64,000 bases of DNA, taken from NCBI RefSeq assembly GCF_900102875.1, contig NZ_FNGH01000008.1, positions 62,001 through 126,000 on the forward strand. Direction: 5' to 3'. Each line of letters opens with the position of its first letter. The stretch's first letter is position 1. The position numbers were made by a program, and so were the translations under genes. The notes beneath the pieces are model-generated. The model saw only the letters and a list, made by a program, of their open reading frames with translations. It searched no databases and was not told where the DNA came from. The DNA is from Franzmannia pantelleriensis. Lineage in GTDB: Bacteria > Pseudomonadota > Gammaproteobacteria > Pseudomonadales > Halomonadaceae. Positions 1-8,639 of this stretch are shown here, one piece after another.

Positions 1-477
1 CCCAACAGTCGCCAGCGGGTGGCGATGTTCAATGCGCTGGGTGCCAATGCCACACCGCTGGCCTTTGGCGAGGTCTACTCGGCCCTTGACCAGGGCGTGA
101 TCGATGGACAGGAAAACCCGGCCCACGTTGCCGAGTCGGCGCGGCTCTACGAGGTGCAGGACTACCTGTCGGTGTCCAACCACATCTATCTGCCGACCTT
201 CCTGGTGTTCGGCGAACCCTTCCTCAACCGCCTCGCGGATGAGGACCTCGAGGTGCTCGAACGGGTGGCCCAAGCGATGACCGCCTGGACCTTCGACTGG
301 GGCGATGAGGCCGATGAATCGGTGCTGGCCGAGCTCGAGCAGTACCTGGAGATCAACGAGATCGACTTCACGGCCTTCCAGGAGGCTGCATTGCCGCTCT
401 ATGACGACCCGGTGTTCGTCGATGCCATCGGCCAGGACATGATCGATACCACCCTCGATGTCATGAACGCACGCTGA
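1..477 (+). CDS. TRAP transporter solute-binding protein, DctP family (5'-truncated)
   Basis: The reading frame is open from the first base of the window, so this is the C-terminal half (about 158 residues) of a gene beginning outside. It carries the DctP-family signature around ALDQGVIDGQENP, which sits in the hinge of these periplasmic binding proteins, followed by a segment typical of the family (NHIYLPTFLVFGEPF). The protein would capture an organic acid in the periplasm and deliver it to the permease encoded directly downstream (10 bases to DctQ). The substrate cannot be named, because the ligand-binding arginine region is outside the window. Family assignment is firm from the motif and from the DctQ-DctM neighbours. 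Confidence 0.93.
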   Translation, partial: PNSRQRVAMFNALGANATPLAFGEVYSALDQGVIDGQENPAHVAESARLYEVQDYLSVSNHIYLPTFLVFGEPFLNRLADEDLEVLERVAQAMTAWTFDWGDEADESVLAELEQYLEINEIDFTAFQEAALPLYDDPVFVDAIGQDMIDTTLDVMNAR

Positions 478-487
478 GGATATCGCC

Positions 488-1000
488 ATGACACCGTCCG
501 TCTTTACGCTCGTCGACCGCTGGGTGCTGCGGCTACTGGATACGCTAGTGATCCTGCTCGCAGGGCTGCTGCTGGTGCTGCTCAATTACGCCGTGTTCTC
601 ACGCTTCGTGCTCAACTCATCGGTGTCATGGGGAGAGGAGCTGCCGGCCAACCTGCTGGCAGTCCTCACCTTCATCGGTGCTGCCTACCTGACGAAAATC
701 AACGAACACCTCGGCTTTGACAGCGTGTTGCGGCTGATGCCGATGCTGTGGCAGCGCATTGTGCTGAGCATCAATCACGCCTTCATGCTGGCCTTTGCCG
801 TGGCCATTCTCTATTACGGCACCTTGGCCAGCCTGGGCTTTCATGGGCGCTCGCTGATCTCCATCGACCTGCCTCTGGCACTGTTTCGCTGGGCCATGCC
901 GGTCGGTTTTGCGCTGATCGCGGTCATCTCAGCCTGGCGGCTACTCGGCCTGGTGAGCGGCAGAGTTCATCCCACCGACCTCTACCCGGAGACCGACTGA
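488..1000 (+). CDS. TRAP transporter small permease, DctQ family
   Basis: A 170-residue inner-membrane protein with four hydrophobic segments (about residues 17-42, 50-70, 95-113 and 128-152), the size and topology of DctQ subunits. It contains the WGEELPANLL stretch resembling the conserved W-x-E-E region of the family. DctQ pairs with the large permease DctM to form the sodium-driven membrane part of the TRAP transporter. A GAGGA ribosome site lies 8 bases before the ATG. The stop codon overlaps the start of dctM in an ATGA arrangement, implying translational coupling. Confidence 0.93.
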   Translation: MTPSVFTLVDRWVLRLLDTLVILLAGLLLVLLNYAVFSRFVLNSSVSWGEELPANLLAVLTFIGAAYLTKINEHLGFDSVLRLMPMLWQRIVLSINHAFMLAFAVAILYYGTLASLGFHGRSLISIDLPLALFRWAMPVGFALIAVISAWRLLGLVSGRVHPTDLYPETD

Positions 1001-2286
1001 TGCCCATGGATCCTGCCTATCTCATTCTAATGATGCTGGTGATCTTCCTGTTCAGCGGCATGCCGATCGCTTTTGTGCTGGGTGTGACCGCCATGGTCAT
1101 GATCCTGCTCGACCCCAATGTCATGCCGCAGATCATGGGCATGGTGCCGTTCGGCGGGGCCAACAACTATCTGCTGGTGGCGGCGCTGCTGTTCATGATC
1201 GCCGGTGAGGTGATGAACCAGGGGCGTATCGCCGAGCGCCTGATCAACTTCGCAGGCTCCCTGGTAGGGCATATCCGCGGCGGCCTGGCTCACGTCAATA
1301 TCCTTACGTCGCTGTTCTTCTCCGAAATCTCCGGCACGGCCACCTCGGATGCGGCGGCGATTGGCTCGGTGATGATCCCGCAGATGAAGAAGCGCGGTTA
1401 CGACGTGGCGTTCGCCGCGGCGGTCACCGCTACGTCGGCGACCATGGCGATCATCGTGCCGCCGAGTCTTAACCTGATTCTCTACGCCTACGTCTCGGAT
1501 ACCTCCATCGCTCAGCTGTTTGCGGCGGGGATCGTTCCGGGGTTCGTGGTCTGCTTTGCGCTGATGTTTACTGCTTATCTTATCTCGGTGCGCAAGGGCT
1601 ACCCCATCGAGGGCAAGTTCAACGTCAAGAACGTGCTCAGTACCGGCCGCGAAGCGATTATCCCGATTACCCTGCCGATCCTGATCCTGGGTGGCATCCT
1701 GGGCGGCATCTTCACGCCCACCGAGGCGGGGGCCGTGGCGGCGCTCTGGGCGATCCTGCTGGCCACGCTCTACTACCGGTCGCTGACGCTGCGCTCGCTG
1801 CTCGACACCCTGCGGGTGGCCGGCAAGCGCAGCGCGATGCTGATGTTCATCGTCGCCACCTCGACGCTGCTGGGCTGGTACATGACCAACCAGGGCATTC
1901 CTCAGGAGATTGCTGCCGGGATCCTGGGCATCTCCGATAGCTATTGGGTGGTGCTGCTGGCGATCAACGTCTTCTTTCTGCTGGCCGGCACCATCATTCA
2001 CGGTACCCCGGCGATCCTGATGCTGGTGCCGATCTTTCTGCCGCTGGCCGACCAGCTGGGCATCGATCGCGTTCACTTCGGCTTGATCGTCACCATCAAC
2101 CTGGGGATCGGCCAGCAGACCCCGCCGGTGGCGTCGGTCGTGCTGGTCACCTGCTCGATAGCGCGGATCAGCATCGGCGCGATCATCCCGGCGCTGATGT
2201 GGTTCCTCGGTGCGATGCTGGTGGTGCTGACGCTGATCAACGTCTTCCCGGCGCTGTCGCTGTGGTTGCCGTCAGTCATTCTTTAA
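1000..2286 (+). CDS. TRAP transporter large permease, DctM family
   Basis: A 428-residue polytopic membrane protein, the transport channel of the TRAP system. The start at 1000 (ATGA overlap with the DctQ stop) is chosen over the longer open frame because MPMDPAYLILMMLV begins the first membrane helix as in other DctM proteins. Characteristic segments are IVPPSLNLILYAY, GGIFTPTEAGAVAALWAI and IGQQTPPVASVVL; the last two correspond to the conserved half-repeats of the ion transporter fold. It is expected to use the sodium gradient to import the substrate bound by the upstream DctP. It is followed after 18 bases by a racemase-like gene that is probably in the same operon. Confidence 0.94.
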   Translation: MPMDPAYLILMMLVIFLFSGMPIAFVLGVTAMVMILLDPNVMPQIMGMVPFGGANNYLLVAALLFMIAGEVMNQGRIAERLINFAGSLVGHIRGGLAHVNILTSLFFSEISGTATSDAAAIGSVMIPQMKKRGYDVAFAAAVTATSATMAIIVPPSLNLILYAYVSDTSIAQLFAAGIVPGFVVCFALMFTAYLISVRKGYPIEGKFNVKNVLSTGREAIIPITLPILILGGILGGIFTPTEAGAVAALWAILLATLYYRSLTLRSLLDTLRVAGKRSAMLMFIVATSTLLGWYMTNQGIPQEIAAGILGISDSYWVVLLAINVFFLLAGTIIHGTPAILMLVPIFLPLADQLGIDRVHFGLIVTINLGIGQQTPPVASVVLVTCSIARISIGAIIPALMWFLGAMLVVLTLINVFPALSLWLPSVIL

Positions 2287-2304
2287 AGGGACAGGGATAG
2301 GTCT

Positions 2305-2967
2305 ATGCGACTTCTGGTCATCAACCCCAACTCGTCGTCCGGCGTCACGCGGCATATTGCCGCGGCGGCGCAGCAGGCCGCCGCCCCGGGCGACGAAATA
2401 CTCGCCATCGAGGCGACTGGCGCACCGGCGCTGATCGTCGATGAGGCCGATGCCCGGCGCGCCGAGCAGGCGGTGGTGAATACCGTGCGCGGCGTCGAAT
2501 CGCCGCTGGACGGCGTCATCGTCGCCTCCTTCGGCGACACCGGCGCGGATGCACTGCGCGCGTTCATGCCCTGCCCGGTGGTGGGCATTGGTCACGCCTC
2601 ACTGCTTACCGCTGCGGCGCTGGGCGGCCCCTTCGCCATTGTGTCCTTTGCCCCGGCGGTCGTGCCCTCGATGCGCTGGATGGTCGAGGATTATCGGATG
2701 CAGCATCTGCTCAGCGGTATTCATACGGTCGATATTCCGCTGCCGGACGACCCCGGTGAGATCCAGGCCGCCACCGCCGAGGCGCTGGAGAGGCTATGCC
2801 GGCAAGTGGCCGAGCAGGGCGATTGTCGCAGCATCATCCTTGCCGGCGGGCCGCTGGCGGGGCTGGCACCACGGCTGGCGCCGGCGCTGCCGCTGCCGCT
2901 GATCGACCCGACCCAAGCGGCGGTGATGCTGCAGCACTCGCTGCAGGCGGCGAGGGCCGCTGGCTAG
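2305..2967 (+). CDS. Asp/Glu/hydantoin racemase-fold protein lacking both catalytic cysteines
   Basis: A 220-residue protein of the aspartate/glutamate/hydantoin racemase family: it opens with LLVINPNSS, the family's N-terminal signature, and keeps the overall length. Members with racemase activity have one cysteine in an ACFGDPG loop and another in an LGCGGM loop. Here the equivalent loops read ASFGDTG (Ser75) and LAGGPLAG (Gly181), so both acid/base cysteines are replaced. It may act on the TRAP substrate by other chemistry or have lost racemase activity. An AGGGACAGGG stretch upstream provides the ribosome site. It lies 18 bases after dctM and probably ends that operon. The fold is well supported; the reaction is unknown. 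Confidence 0.8.
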   Translation: MRLLVINPNSSSGVTRHIAAAAQQAAAPGDEILAIEATGAPALIVDEADARRAEQAVVNTVRGVESPLDGVIVASFGDTGADALRAFMPCPVVGIGHASLLTAAALGGPFAIVSFAPAVVPSMRWMVEDYRMQHLLSGIHTVDIPLPDDPGEIQAATAEALERLCRQVAEQGDCRSIILAGGPLAGLAPRLAPALPLPLIDPTQAAVMLQHSLQAARAAG

Positions 2968-3073
2968 CCTCGCGTATCCGCGCTGGTGGCGGAGAAATAT
3001 CCCCGCTGGGCGGCACCTGTCGCGCGCTTTCTGGTATTCTCGCCGCCCGCTTTCTCGCTGCAGGTACCAAGCC

Positions 3074-4474
3074 GTGTCCGACGCTCCCGCCGACGCTGAT
3101 TTCAGCGCGCTGCCGCTGGCCCCCGAGCTGCTCGCCAACCTCGAGGCGCTGGGCTATCAGCGCATGACGCCGGTGCAGGCCGAGGGCCTGCCGCCGATGC
3201 TGGCCGGGCGCGATCTGATCGCCCAGGCCCAGACCGGTTCGGGCAAGACCGCGGCCTTTGGCCTGGGGCTCTTGTCGCGGCTCGATCTGGCGAGCTTTCG
3301 CGTCCAGGCGCTGGTGCTGTGTCCGACCCGCGAGCTGGCCGACCAGGTCGCCGAGGAGCTGCGCCGCCTGGCGCGGCTGCTGGCCAACGTCAAGGTGCTG
3401 ACGCTGTGCGGCGGCGCGGCGCTGGGGCCACAGCTCAGTTCGCTGGCCCACGGCGCGCATATCGTGGTGGGTACCCCGGGGCGGGTCGAGGAGCATCTGC
3501 GCAAGGGCTCGTTGCACCTGCGCGGGCTCGAGACGCTGGTGCTGGACGAGGCCGATCGCATGCTCGACATGGGCTTCCAGGCGACGCTCGAGGCGATCAT
3601 TGCCGAGACCCCACCACGCCGCCAGACCTGGCTGTTCAGCGCTACCTATAGCGATGCCGTGAAGGCGGTTGCCGAGGCGTTGATGCATGACCCGGCCCGG
3701 GTCGAGATCGCCTCGAGCCACGACGCCGGCAGCATCGACCAGCGTGTTTATCGCGTCGCCGACGAAGCGGCGCGCTTCGATGCCCTGCGGCGCCTGCTGC
3801 TGGCGCTGCGGCCCACGACCAGCGTGGTGTTCTGCAACACCAAGCGCGAGACCGACGAGGTGGCTGCGGCACTCTGCGATGCCGGGTTCAGTGCCCTGGC
3901 GCTGCACGGTGACCTCGAGCAGGCGGATCGCGACCGCTTGCTGGTGCTGTTCGCCAACCGCAGTGCGTCGATCCTGGTCGCCACCGACGTGGCTGCCCGC
4001 GGCCTCGATATCGACGCGCTGGATGCGGTCTTCAACTACCAGATTGCCCGCGACCTCGAGGTGCACGTCCACCGGGTCGGGCGCACCGGCCGGGCTGGTG
4101 GCTCCGGCGTGGCCTGCACGCTGGTCAGCCAGGCGGAAAGCTACCGCCTGGAACGCCTCACGGAATTTCTCGGCGAGCGGCTACACGAGGCGCCACTGCC
4201 GCCGCGCAGCGTGCTCGAAGATGAGCCGCTGATGCCGCCAATGGCCACCCTGCAGCTCGGCAGCGGCAAGCAGCAGAAGCTGCGGCCCGGTGATATTCTG
4301 GGTGCCCTGACCGGGGAGGGCGGCATCGCCGGTGATCAGGTCGGCAAGATCAAGGTGTTGGCGCGCAGCGCCTACGTGGCGGTCAGCCGCGAGGTGGTCG
4401 AGCAGGCGCTGACCAAGCTGAGTGCCGATTCCCTCAAGGGGCGACGCGTTCGCGTGCGCCGAATTCGCCGCTGA
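3074..4474 (+). CDS. dbpA: ATP-dependent RNA helicase DbpA (DEAD-box)
   Basis: A 466-residue DEAD-box helicase. Motif I AQTGSGKT, motif II DEAD (in VLDEADRMLDMGF), motif III SAT and motif VI HRVGRTGRAG are all present. The C-terminal 75 residues (PGDILGALTGEGGI... ending in basic GRRVRVRRIRR) match the DbpA RNA-binding domain that docks on hairpin 92 of 23S rRNA, which separates DbpA from other DEAD proteins. It assists maturation of the large ribosomal subunit. The start is a GTG (MSDAPADADFSALPL); no ATG lies near the expected N terminus. The next gene, a RIO-type kinase, starts 17 bases downstream. Confidence 0.93.
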   Translation: MSDAPADADFSALPLAPELLANLEALGYQRMTPVQAEGLPPMLAGRDLIAQAQTGSGKTAAFGLGLLSRLDLASFRVQALVLCPTRELADQVAEELRRLARLLANVKVLTLCGGAALGPQLSSLAHGAHIVVGTPGRVEEHLRKGSLHLRGLETLVLDEADRMLDMGFQATLEAIIAETPPRRQTWLFSATYSDAVKAVAEALMHDPARVEIASSHDAGSIDQRVYRVADEAARFDALRRLLLALRPTTSVVFCNTKRETDEVAAALCDAGFSALALHGDLEQADRDRLLVLFANRSASILVATDVAARGLDIDALDAVFNYQIARDLEVHVHRVGRTGRAGGSGVACTLVSQAESYRLERLTEFLGERLHEAPLPPRSVLEDEPLMPPMATLQLGSGKQQKLRPGDILGALTGEGGIAGDQVGKIKVLARSAYVAVSREVVEQALTKLSADSLKGRRVRVRRIRR

Positions 4475-4491
4475 TATGTCACACTAGGCTC

Positions 4492-5352
4492 ATGAAAATA
4501 CCTAAACGTCTACAGCCGCTGGTCGAGGACGGGATGATCGATGAGGTCGTCACCCAACTGATGAGCGGTAAGGAAGCCCAGGTCTACGTGGTGCGCTGCG
4601 GCGACGCCTTGCGCTGTGCCAAGGTCTTCAAGGAGGCCAAGCAGCGCAGTTTCAAGCAGGCGGTGCAGTATCAGGAGGGGCGCCGCGAGCGCAACACTCG
4701 GCGTGCCCGCGCCATGGCCAAGAAGACCCGCTACGGCCAACAGGAGCAGGAGCAGGCCTGGCTGAACGCCGAAGTGGATGCACTCTACCGGCTGGCCGCG
4801 GCAGACGTGCGCGTGCCGCAGCCGTATGGCTTCGTCGACGGCGTGCTGCTGATGGAGATGATTGCAGACGCCGAGGGCTACGCCGCGCCGCGGCTCGATG
4901 ACGTGGAGCTGAGCCCTGAACTGGCCCTCGACTACCACGCCCGGGTGATGCGCGACGTGGTGCGCATGCTGTGTGCCGGCCTGGTGCACGGCGACCTGTC
5001 GGAGTTCAACGTGCTGGTCGATGCCCACGGGCCGGTGATCATTGACCTGCCCCAGGCAGTGGACGCGGCGGGCAACAATAGTGCCGCGAGCATGCTCGAG
5101 CGTGACGTCGACAACATGCGCCGTTACTTCGGCCGCTTCGCGCCGAGGCTGCTGGAAACCGACTACGGCAAGGAGATCTGGGCGCTGTATGCTGCTGGCG
5201 AACTGCAGCCGGACACGCCGCTGACCGGCTGCTTCACGCCCGATACCCGCGAGGTCGACGTCGATCAGTTGCTGGATGTCATCGAAGACGCTCGTGAAGC
5301 GCATGCCGAGCGCATGGCGGCGCTGGCCGATGAACAGCGTGACGATAACTAA
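4492..5352 (+). CDS. RIO1-like serine kinase family protein
   Basis: A 286-residue RIO-type protein kinase. The catalytic loop LVHGDLSEFNVLVD and the metal-binding segment VIIDLPQAVD are intact, and the N terminus has the nucleotide-binding region SGKEAQVYVVRCGDALRCAK with the conserved lysine. The basic stretch around residues 60-80 (RRERNTRRARAMAKKTR) is typical of RIO1. RIO kinases in archaea and eukaryotes act in ribosome biogenesis; bacterial members such as the Pseudomonas homologue are little studied. It directly follows dbpA, so a ribosome-related role is a reasonable inference. The ATG at 4492 places a short AGG 4 bases upstream. Confidence 0.85.
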   Translation: MKIPKRLQPLVEDGMIDEVVTQLMSGKEAQVYVVRCGDALRCAKVFKEAKQRSFKQAVQYQEGRRERNTRRARAMAKKTRYGQQEQEQAWLNAEVDALYRLAAADVRVPQPYGFVDGVLLMEMIADAEGYAAPRLDDVELSPELALDYHARVMRDVVRMLCAGLVHGDLSEFNVLVDAHGPVIIDLPQAVDAAGNNSAASMLERDVDNMRRYFGRFAPRLLETDYGKEIWALYAAGELQPDTPLTGCFTPDTREVDVDQLLDVIEDAREAHAERMAALADEQRDDN

Positions 5353-5523
5353 CGGATTATTAAACAGCCGAATAAACTCCCGTCCCAATACGTATAATAA
5401 AGTAGTAATGATTTATATAAGTTGGCCCTTGTTTACGGTATGCGGCTAGATTGATCAAGCCGCGTGCCGCCTTCCCTAACATATTCTTTTAACAGTCTTT
5501 CCAATACGCCTCTGGTGTGGGCT

Positions 5524-5550
5524 TAAAGTTTGTGCAGTGTGTGCCGATAG
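5524..5550 (+). promoter_or_regulatory. Sigma-28 (FliA) promoter for the chemoreceptor gene
   Basis: TAAAGTTT at 5524-5531, an 11-base spacer, then GCCGATAG at 5543-5550. This matches the flagellar sigma factor consensus (TAAAGTTT-N11-GCCGATAA) at 15 of 16 positions with exact spacing. It lies about 97 bases upstream of the chemoreceptor start codon, in the correct orientation. The rest of the 294-base gap 5353-5646 is AT-rich and shows no gene. Confidence 0.9.
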
Positions 5551-5646
5551 TTCAGGCAAGACCATCACCACGTCATAACAACGCACCCGGCAGCCCGGTC
5601 AATCCAGGCCTGCTGGGGCCTCGCCGACTCGCAGGGGAACCACGCC

Positions 5647-7590
5647 ATGAATCAGATGCTGACGCCGTCTCCCGACGGTTATCACGACCATCAGGGTGGA
5701 GATAATAAAGTACAGGCTAATAAAACACGTCGACTGGGATTCAGCAGCCGTTTGACATTGATGATCGTGTCACTGGTGCTGGTGTCGGTGATCGTGGTCG
5801 CCAGCCTGGTGTATATCCAGTATCGCCAGTCCTATACCCAGGCAACGCTCAATCAGCTCCAGGGCACCGGTGAAATGATGACGGAGTCGTTCAGTCAATG
5901 GCTGGATGCCCGTCAGGACGAAATGCGCTATATCGCCGGACTCGATCCGGTGCGCCAGGTCGAGGTCGAGCAGATCGATCACCTGCTGGCGCAGGTCGCT
6001 GCCCAGGACGGCTACTACGACACCATCTTCTTCGTCGGTGCGGATGGCCGGGGGGTATCCGGGGTCGGCTACGATGACGGCGTCGAGGTGATGTCGCCGA
6101 GCGTGGCCGCGGAGTTCGATGTCGCCGATCGTGCCTGGTTCCAGCAGGCCATTCAGGGCGAGATGGTGTTCTCGCAGCCGCTGGTATCGCGGGCCACCGG
6201 CAATCAGGTCAGCAATGTGGTGGTGCCGGTCTATGACGGCGGCGGCGACGTGGTCGGGGTGGTGCGCGCCGCGGTACGTCTGGGGGTACTGTTCGAACGC
6301 ATGGCCGAGATGTCGCGGGGCGGCAGCTCGGACACCTTCCTGCTAGCCAGCGACGGCACCCCGGTGACCCCGGTCGCCGCACTGGGTGGCGCTGAGGGCA
6401 CGCTTACCACCCGCGCTGCCGAGGCGGTAGCGGCGGGCGAGGCGGGCGTTGGTCAGTACCGTGATGCGGCCGGCACGCCGGTGATCGGCAGCTTTACCTA
6501 CCTGCCGCGTCTCGATTGGGGGCTGGTGGTGGAGATGCCCGAGGGCGAGGCACTGGCCGATGTGAACCGGGTGTTCTGGCTGCTGATAGCGATTACCGCG
6601 GTGATCGTGGTGGTGGCGGTGCTGTTCAGCCTTGGGGTGGTGCGCTCAGTGGTCAAGACCCTGGGCGGCGACCCCCAGCAGGCCAGCGACGTGGTGCGGC
6701 GCGTGGTCGATGGCGACTTGACCATGCGGGTACCGGTCAAGGCCGGTGATACCACCAGCCTGCTGGCGCATATCGACGAGATGCAGACCAATCTGCGGCG
6801 CATGATGGCCGACATCAAGGGCACCGCCGAGTCGGTGAGTACCGCCAGTGGCGAGATTGCCCAGGGCAACGAGGACCTGGCCAGCCGCACCGAGGAGCAG
6901 TCCTCGTCGCTGGTCGAGACCGCCACCAGCATCGAACAGATGACCGCCACCGTGCGCCAAACCGCCGATTCTGCGGGCCAGGCCGAGCGACTGTCGCGTG
7001 AACTGGACGACAAGGCGCGCCAGGCCGGCGGCGTGGGCACCGAAGCGGCAGCCGCCATGCAGGCGATCAAGGACGCCAACCAGCGGGTGGTAAGCATCAT
7101 CGAGGCCATCGACGCGATCGCTTTCCAGACCAACCTGCTGGCCTTGAATGCCTCAGTGGAGGCGGCGCGTGCCGGCGAACACGGCCGCGGCTTCGCGGTG
7201 GTGGCCTCCGAAGTGCGCCAACTGGCCGGGCGCTGCGCCGATGAGGCCAATCAGATTCGCGAGGTGGTCAATACCAGCGTCGAGAAGGTCGACGAGGGCG
7301 AGGCGCTGGTCGCCGACGCCAGCCAGCAGCTGCTGGCCATCGCCGACGGCGTCAAGCAGGTCACCAGTTTCGTTGGCGAGATCGCCACCGCGGCCACCGA
7401 GCAGTCCACCGGGATCGAGCAGATCAACCAGGCGGTCAGCCAGCTCGAGGAGGTGACGCAGCAGAATGCGGCGCTGGTCGAGCAGGCCTCGACCTCGAGC
7501 CAGTCGCTCAAGGACCAGGCCCGCGAACTGGCACGGCTGATTCAGCGCTTCAAGGTCGAGGAGGGCCAGGCGGCGCTGCCGAGCTACTGA
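5647..7590 (+). CDS. Methyl-accepting chemotaxis protein with periplasmic Cache-type sensor
   Basis: A 647-residue chemoreceptor. A membrane helix at about residues 36-57 and a second at about 309-330 enclose a periplasmic ligand domain; the DRAWFQQAI motif near residue 160 marks a Cache (PAS-like) fold. A HAMP segment follows, then a long coiled-coil signalling domain with the hairpin tip AIDAIAFQTNLLALNASVEAA that contacts CheA and CheW. Methylation helices flank the tip. The C terminus lacks a CheR-binding NWETF-type pentapeptide. The ATG at 5647 has an AGGGGAA ribosome site 8 bases upstream. It is driven by a FliA promoter and appears monocistronic. The ligand is unknown. Confidence 0.95.
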   Translation: MNQMLTPSPDGYHDHQGGDNKVQANKTRRLGFSSRLTLMIVSLVLVSVIVVASLVYIQYRQSYTQATLNQLQGTGEMMTESFSQWLDARQDEMRYIAGLDPVRQVEVEQIDHLLAQVAAQDGYYDTIFFVGADGRGVSGVGYDDGVEVMSPSVAAEFDVADRAWFQQAIQGEMVFSQPLVSRATGNQVSNVVVPVYDGGGDVVGVVRAAVRLGVLFERMAEMSRGGSSDTFLLASDGTPVTPVAALGGAEGTLTTRAAEAVAAGEAGVGQYRDAAGTPVIGSFTYLPRLDWGLVVEMPEGEALADVNRVFWLLIAITAVIVVVAVLFSLGVVRSVVKTLGGDPQQASDVVRRVVDGDLTMRVPVKAGDTTSLLAHIDEMQTNLRRMMADIKGTAESVSTASGEIAQGNEDLASRTEEQSSSLVETATSIEQMTATVRQTADSAGQAERLSRELDDKARQAGGVGTEAAAAMQAIKDANQRVVSIIEAIDAIAFQTNLLALNASVEAARAGEHGRGFAVVASEVRQLAGRCADEANQIREVVNTSVEKVDEGEALVADASQQLLAIADGVKQVTSFVGEIATAATEQSTGIEQINQAVSQLEEVTQQNAALVEQASTSSQSLKDQARELARLIQRFKVEEGQAALPSY

Positions 7591-7659
7591 GGGAGGCGCG
7601 ACGGACGGCGGTTTGCTGCTAAGGTGGAATATCACTAAGGGCCATGTCAGTTGCCTCTG

Positions 7660-7778
7660 AGCGAAGGACGCCGGGGACAGGCCGAAGAGGAGGTTTGCGC
7701 CATGGATGGCGCAAGGTAGCGCCCAGGGACGGGTTTACAGCGCCTCCTCGAAGACCTGTCGACGGATCAGTCCGAGCG
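7660..7778 (+). repeat. Dispersed intergenic element, partial copy
   Basis: This stretch matches, in opposite orientation, one half of the longer element at 38154-38371. Shared blocks include TTTGCGCCATGGATGGCGCA, AGGTAGCGCCCAGGGA, GGGTTTACAGCGCC and CGACGGATCAGT. It carries one of the two terminal inverted arms only, so it is a truncated or solo form. It fills most of the gap between the chemoreceptor and the creatininase-family gene (7591-7836), and no protein-coding gene is credible there. Confidence 0.8.
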
Positions 7779-7836
7779 GAACTGCCTATCTGCCATTGCC
7801 CTGTTATTAACTTGCCAACCTTGACAAGGAGCCGCC

Positions 7837-8574
7837 ATGCGACTGCAGCACGCCACCTGGCAGGAGGTCGAGGCCTACCTGACCCGTCACACCGGCATCA
7901 TCGTGCCGATCGGCTCCACCGAGCAGCATGGTCCCAACGGCCTGGTGGGGACCGATGCGATCTGCCCAGAAGCGATCGCCTGGGCCCTGGGGGAGCGCCA
8001 CGATGTATTGGTGGCGCCGACCCAGAACATCGGCATGGCCCAGCATCATCTGGCTTTTCCCGGCACGCTGAGTCTGGCCCCCAGCACCCTGATCGCGGTG
8101 CTGCGCGACACCATCGTATCGCTGGCCCGCCACGGGTTCACGCATGTGTTCTTCCTCAACGGCCACGGCGGCAACATCGCCACCATCAAGGCGGCCTTCG
8201 CCGAGGTCTATACCCAACGCAGTCTGGACGGCGATGATCAGCCACTGAACCTGTCGCTGTACAGCTGGTTCAGCGGCCAACGCGGCCGCGAACTGGCAGC
8301 CTCCTTGTACGGCGACGCCGAGGGCAACCACGCCACGGCGTCGGAGGTGGCGCTGTCGTGGTATGCCGCTGGCGTTGAGAAGTCGGTGGCGATGTCGCCA
8401 CGTCTGGCGCCCAAGGGCAGCGCCGATTGCGATGCCGATACCTTCCGCCGGCGCTTCCCCGACGGCCGCATGGGATCCGATCCCTCACTGGCCAAGGTCG
8501 AGCACGGCAAGCGCTTCCTGGAAACCGGGGTCGAGGATGCCTGGGAGGCCTATCGGGCGTTCCTGGCCGGCTGA
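7837..8574 (+). CDS. Creatininase family amidohydrolase
   Basis: A 245-residue protein of the creatininase family, metal-dependent cyclic amide hydrolases. The N-terminal motif IIVPIGSTEQHGP and the NGHGGN motif near residue 110 supply the metal ligands (Glu, His, Asp, His), and a further conserved Glu lies in GNHATASEVALS near residue 170. Length agrees with the family (240-260). The family also contains enzymes acting on other cyclic amides and pterin-like molecules, so creatinine should not be assumed. An AAGGAG ribosome site stands 6 bases before the ATG. The dispersed repeat lies just upstream and may shape its leader. Confidence 0.85.
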   Translation: MRLQHATWQEVEAYLTRHTGIIVPIGSTEQHGPNGLVGTDAICPEAIAWALGERHDVLVAPTQNIGMAQHHLAFPGTLSLAPSTLIAVLRDTIVSLARHGFTHVFFLNGHGGNIATIKAAFAEVYTQRSLDGDDQPLNLSLYSWFSGQRGRELAASLYGDAEGNHATASEVALSWYAAGVEKSVAMSPRLAPKGSADCDADTFRRRFPDGRMGSDPSLAKVEHGKRFLETGVEDAWEAYRAFLAG

Positions 8575-8639
8575 GCACGCATTGCCAGGTGCCCCGCTTT
8601 CATTGGACCATGGCGCTTTACCGCTATCAGGAACACAGC

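Noticed and set aside
748-999. Extended 5' end of dctM
   Set aside because: It runs through dctQ in another frame; the ATGA overlap at 1000 gives the family N terminus.
5442-5463. Hairpin GCGGCT-N10-AGCCGC after the RIO kinase gene
   Set aside because: Only six base pairs with a 10-base loop, no T-run and 90 bases from the stop; too weak to call a terminator.
7644-8237. Arginine/histidine-rich plus-strand frame over the repeat and creatininase gene
   Set aside because: It reads through the dispersed repeat and an alternative frame of a conserved gene, with no domain of its own.
8610-8639. Longer N terminus (MALYRYQEHS) for the tautomerase
   Set aside because: The family needs proline directly after the initiator methionine, which only the ATG at 8640 gives.
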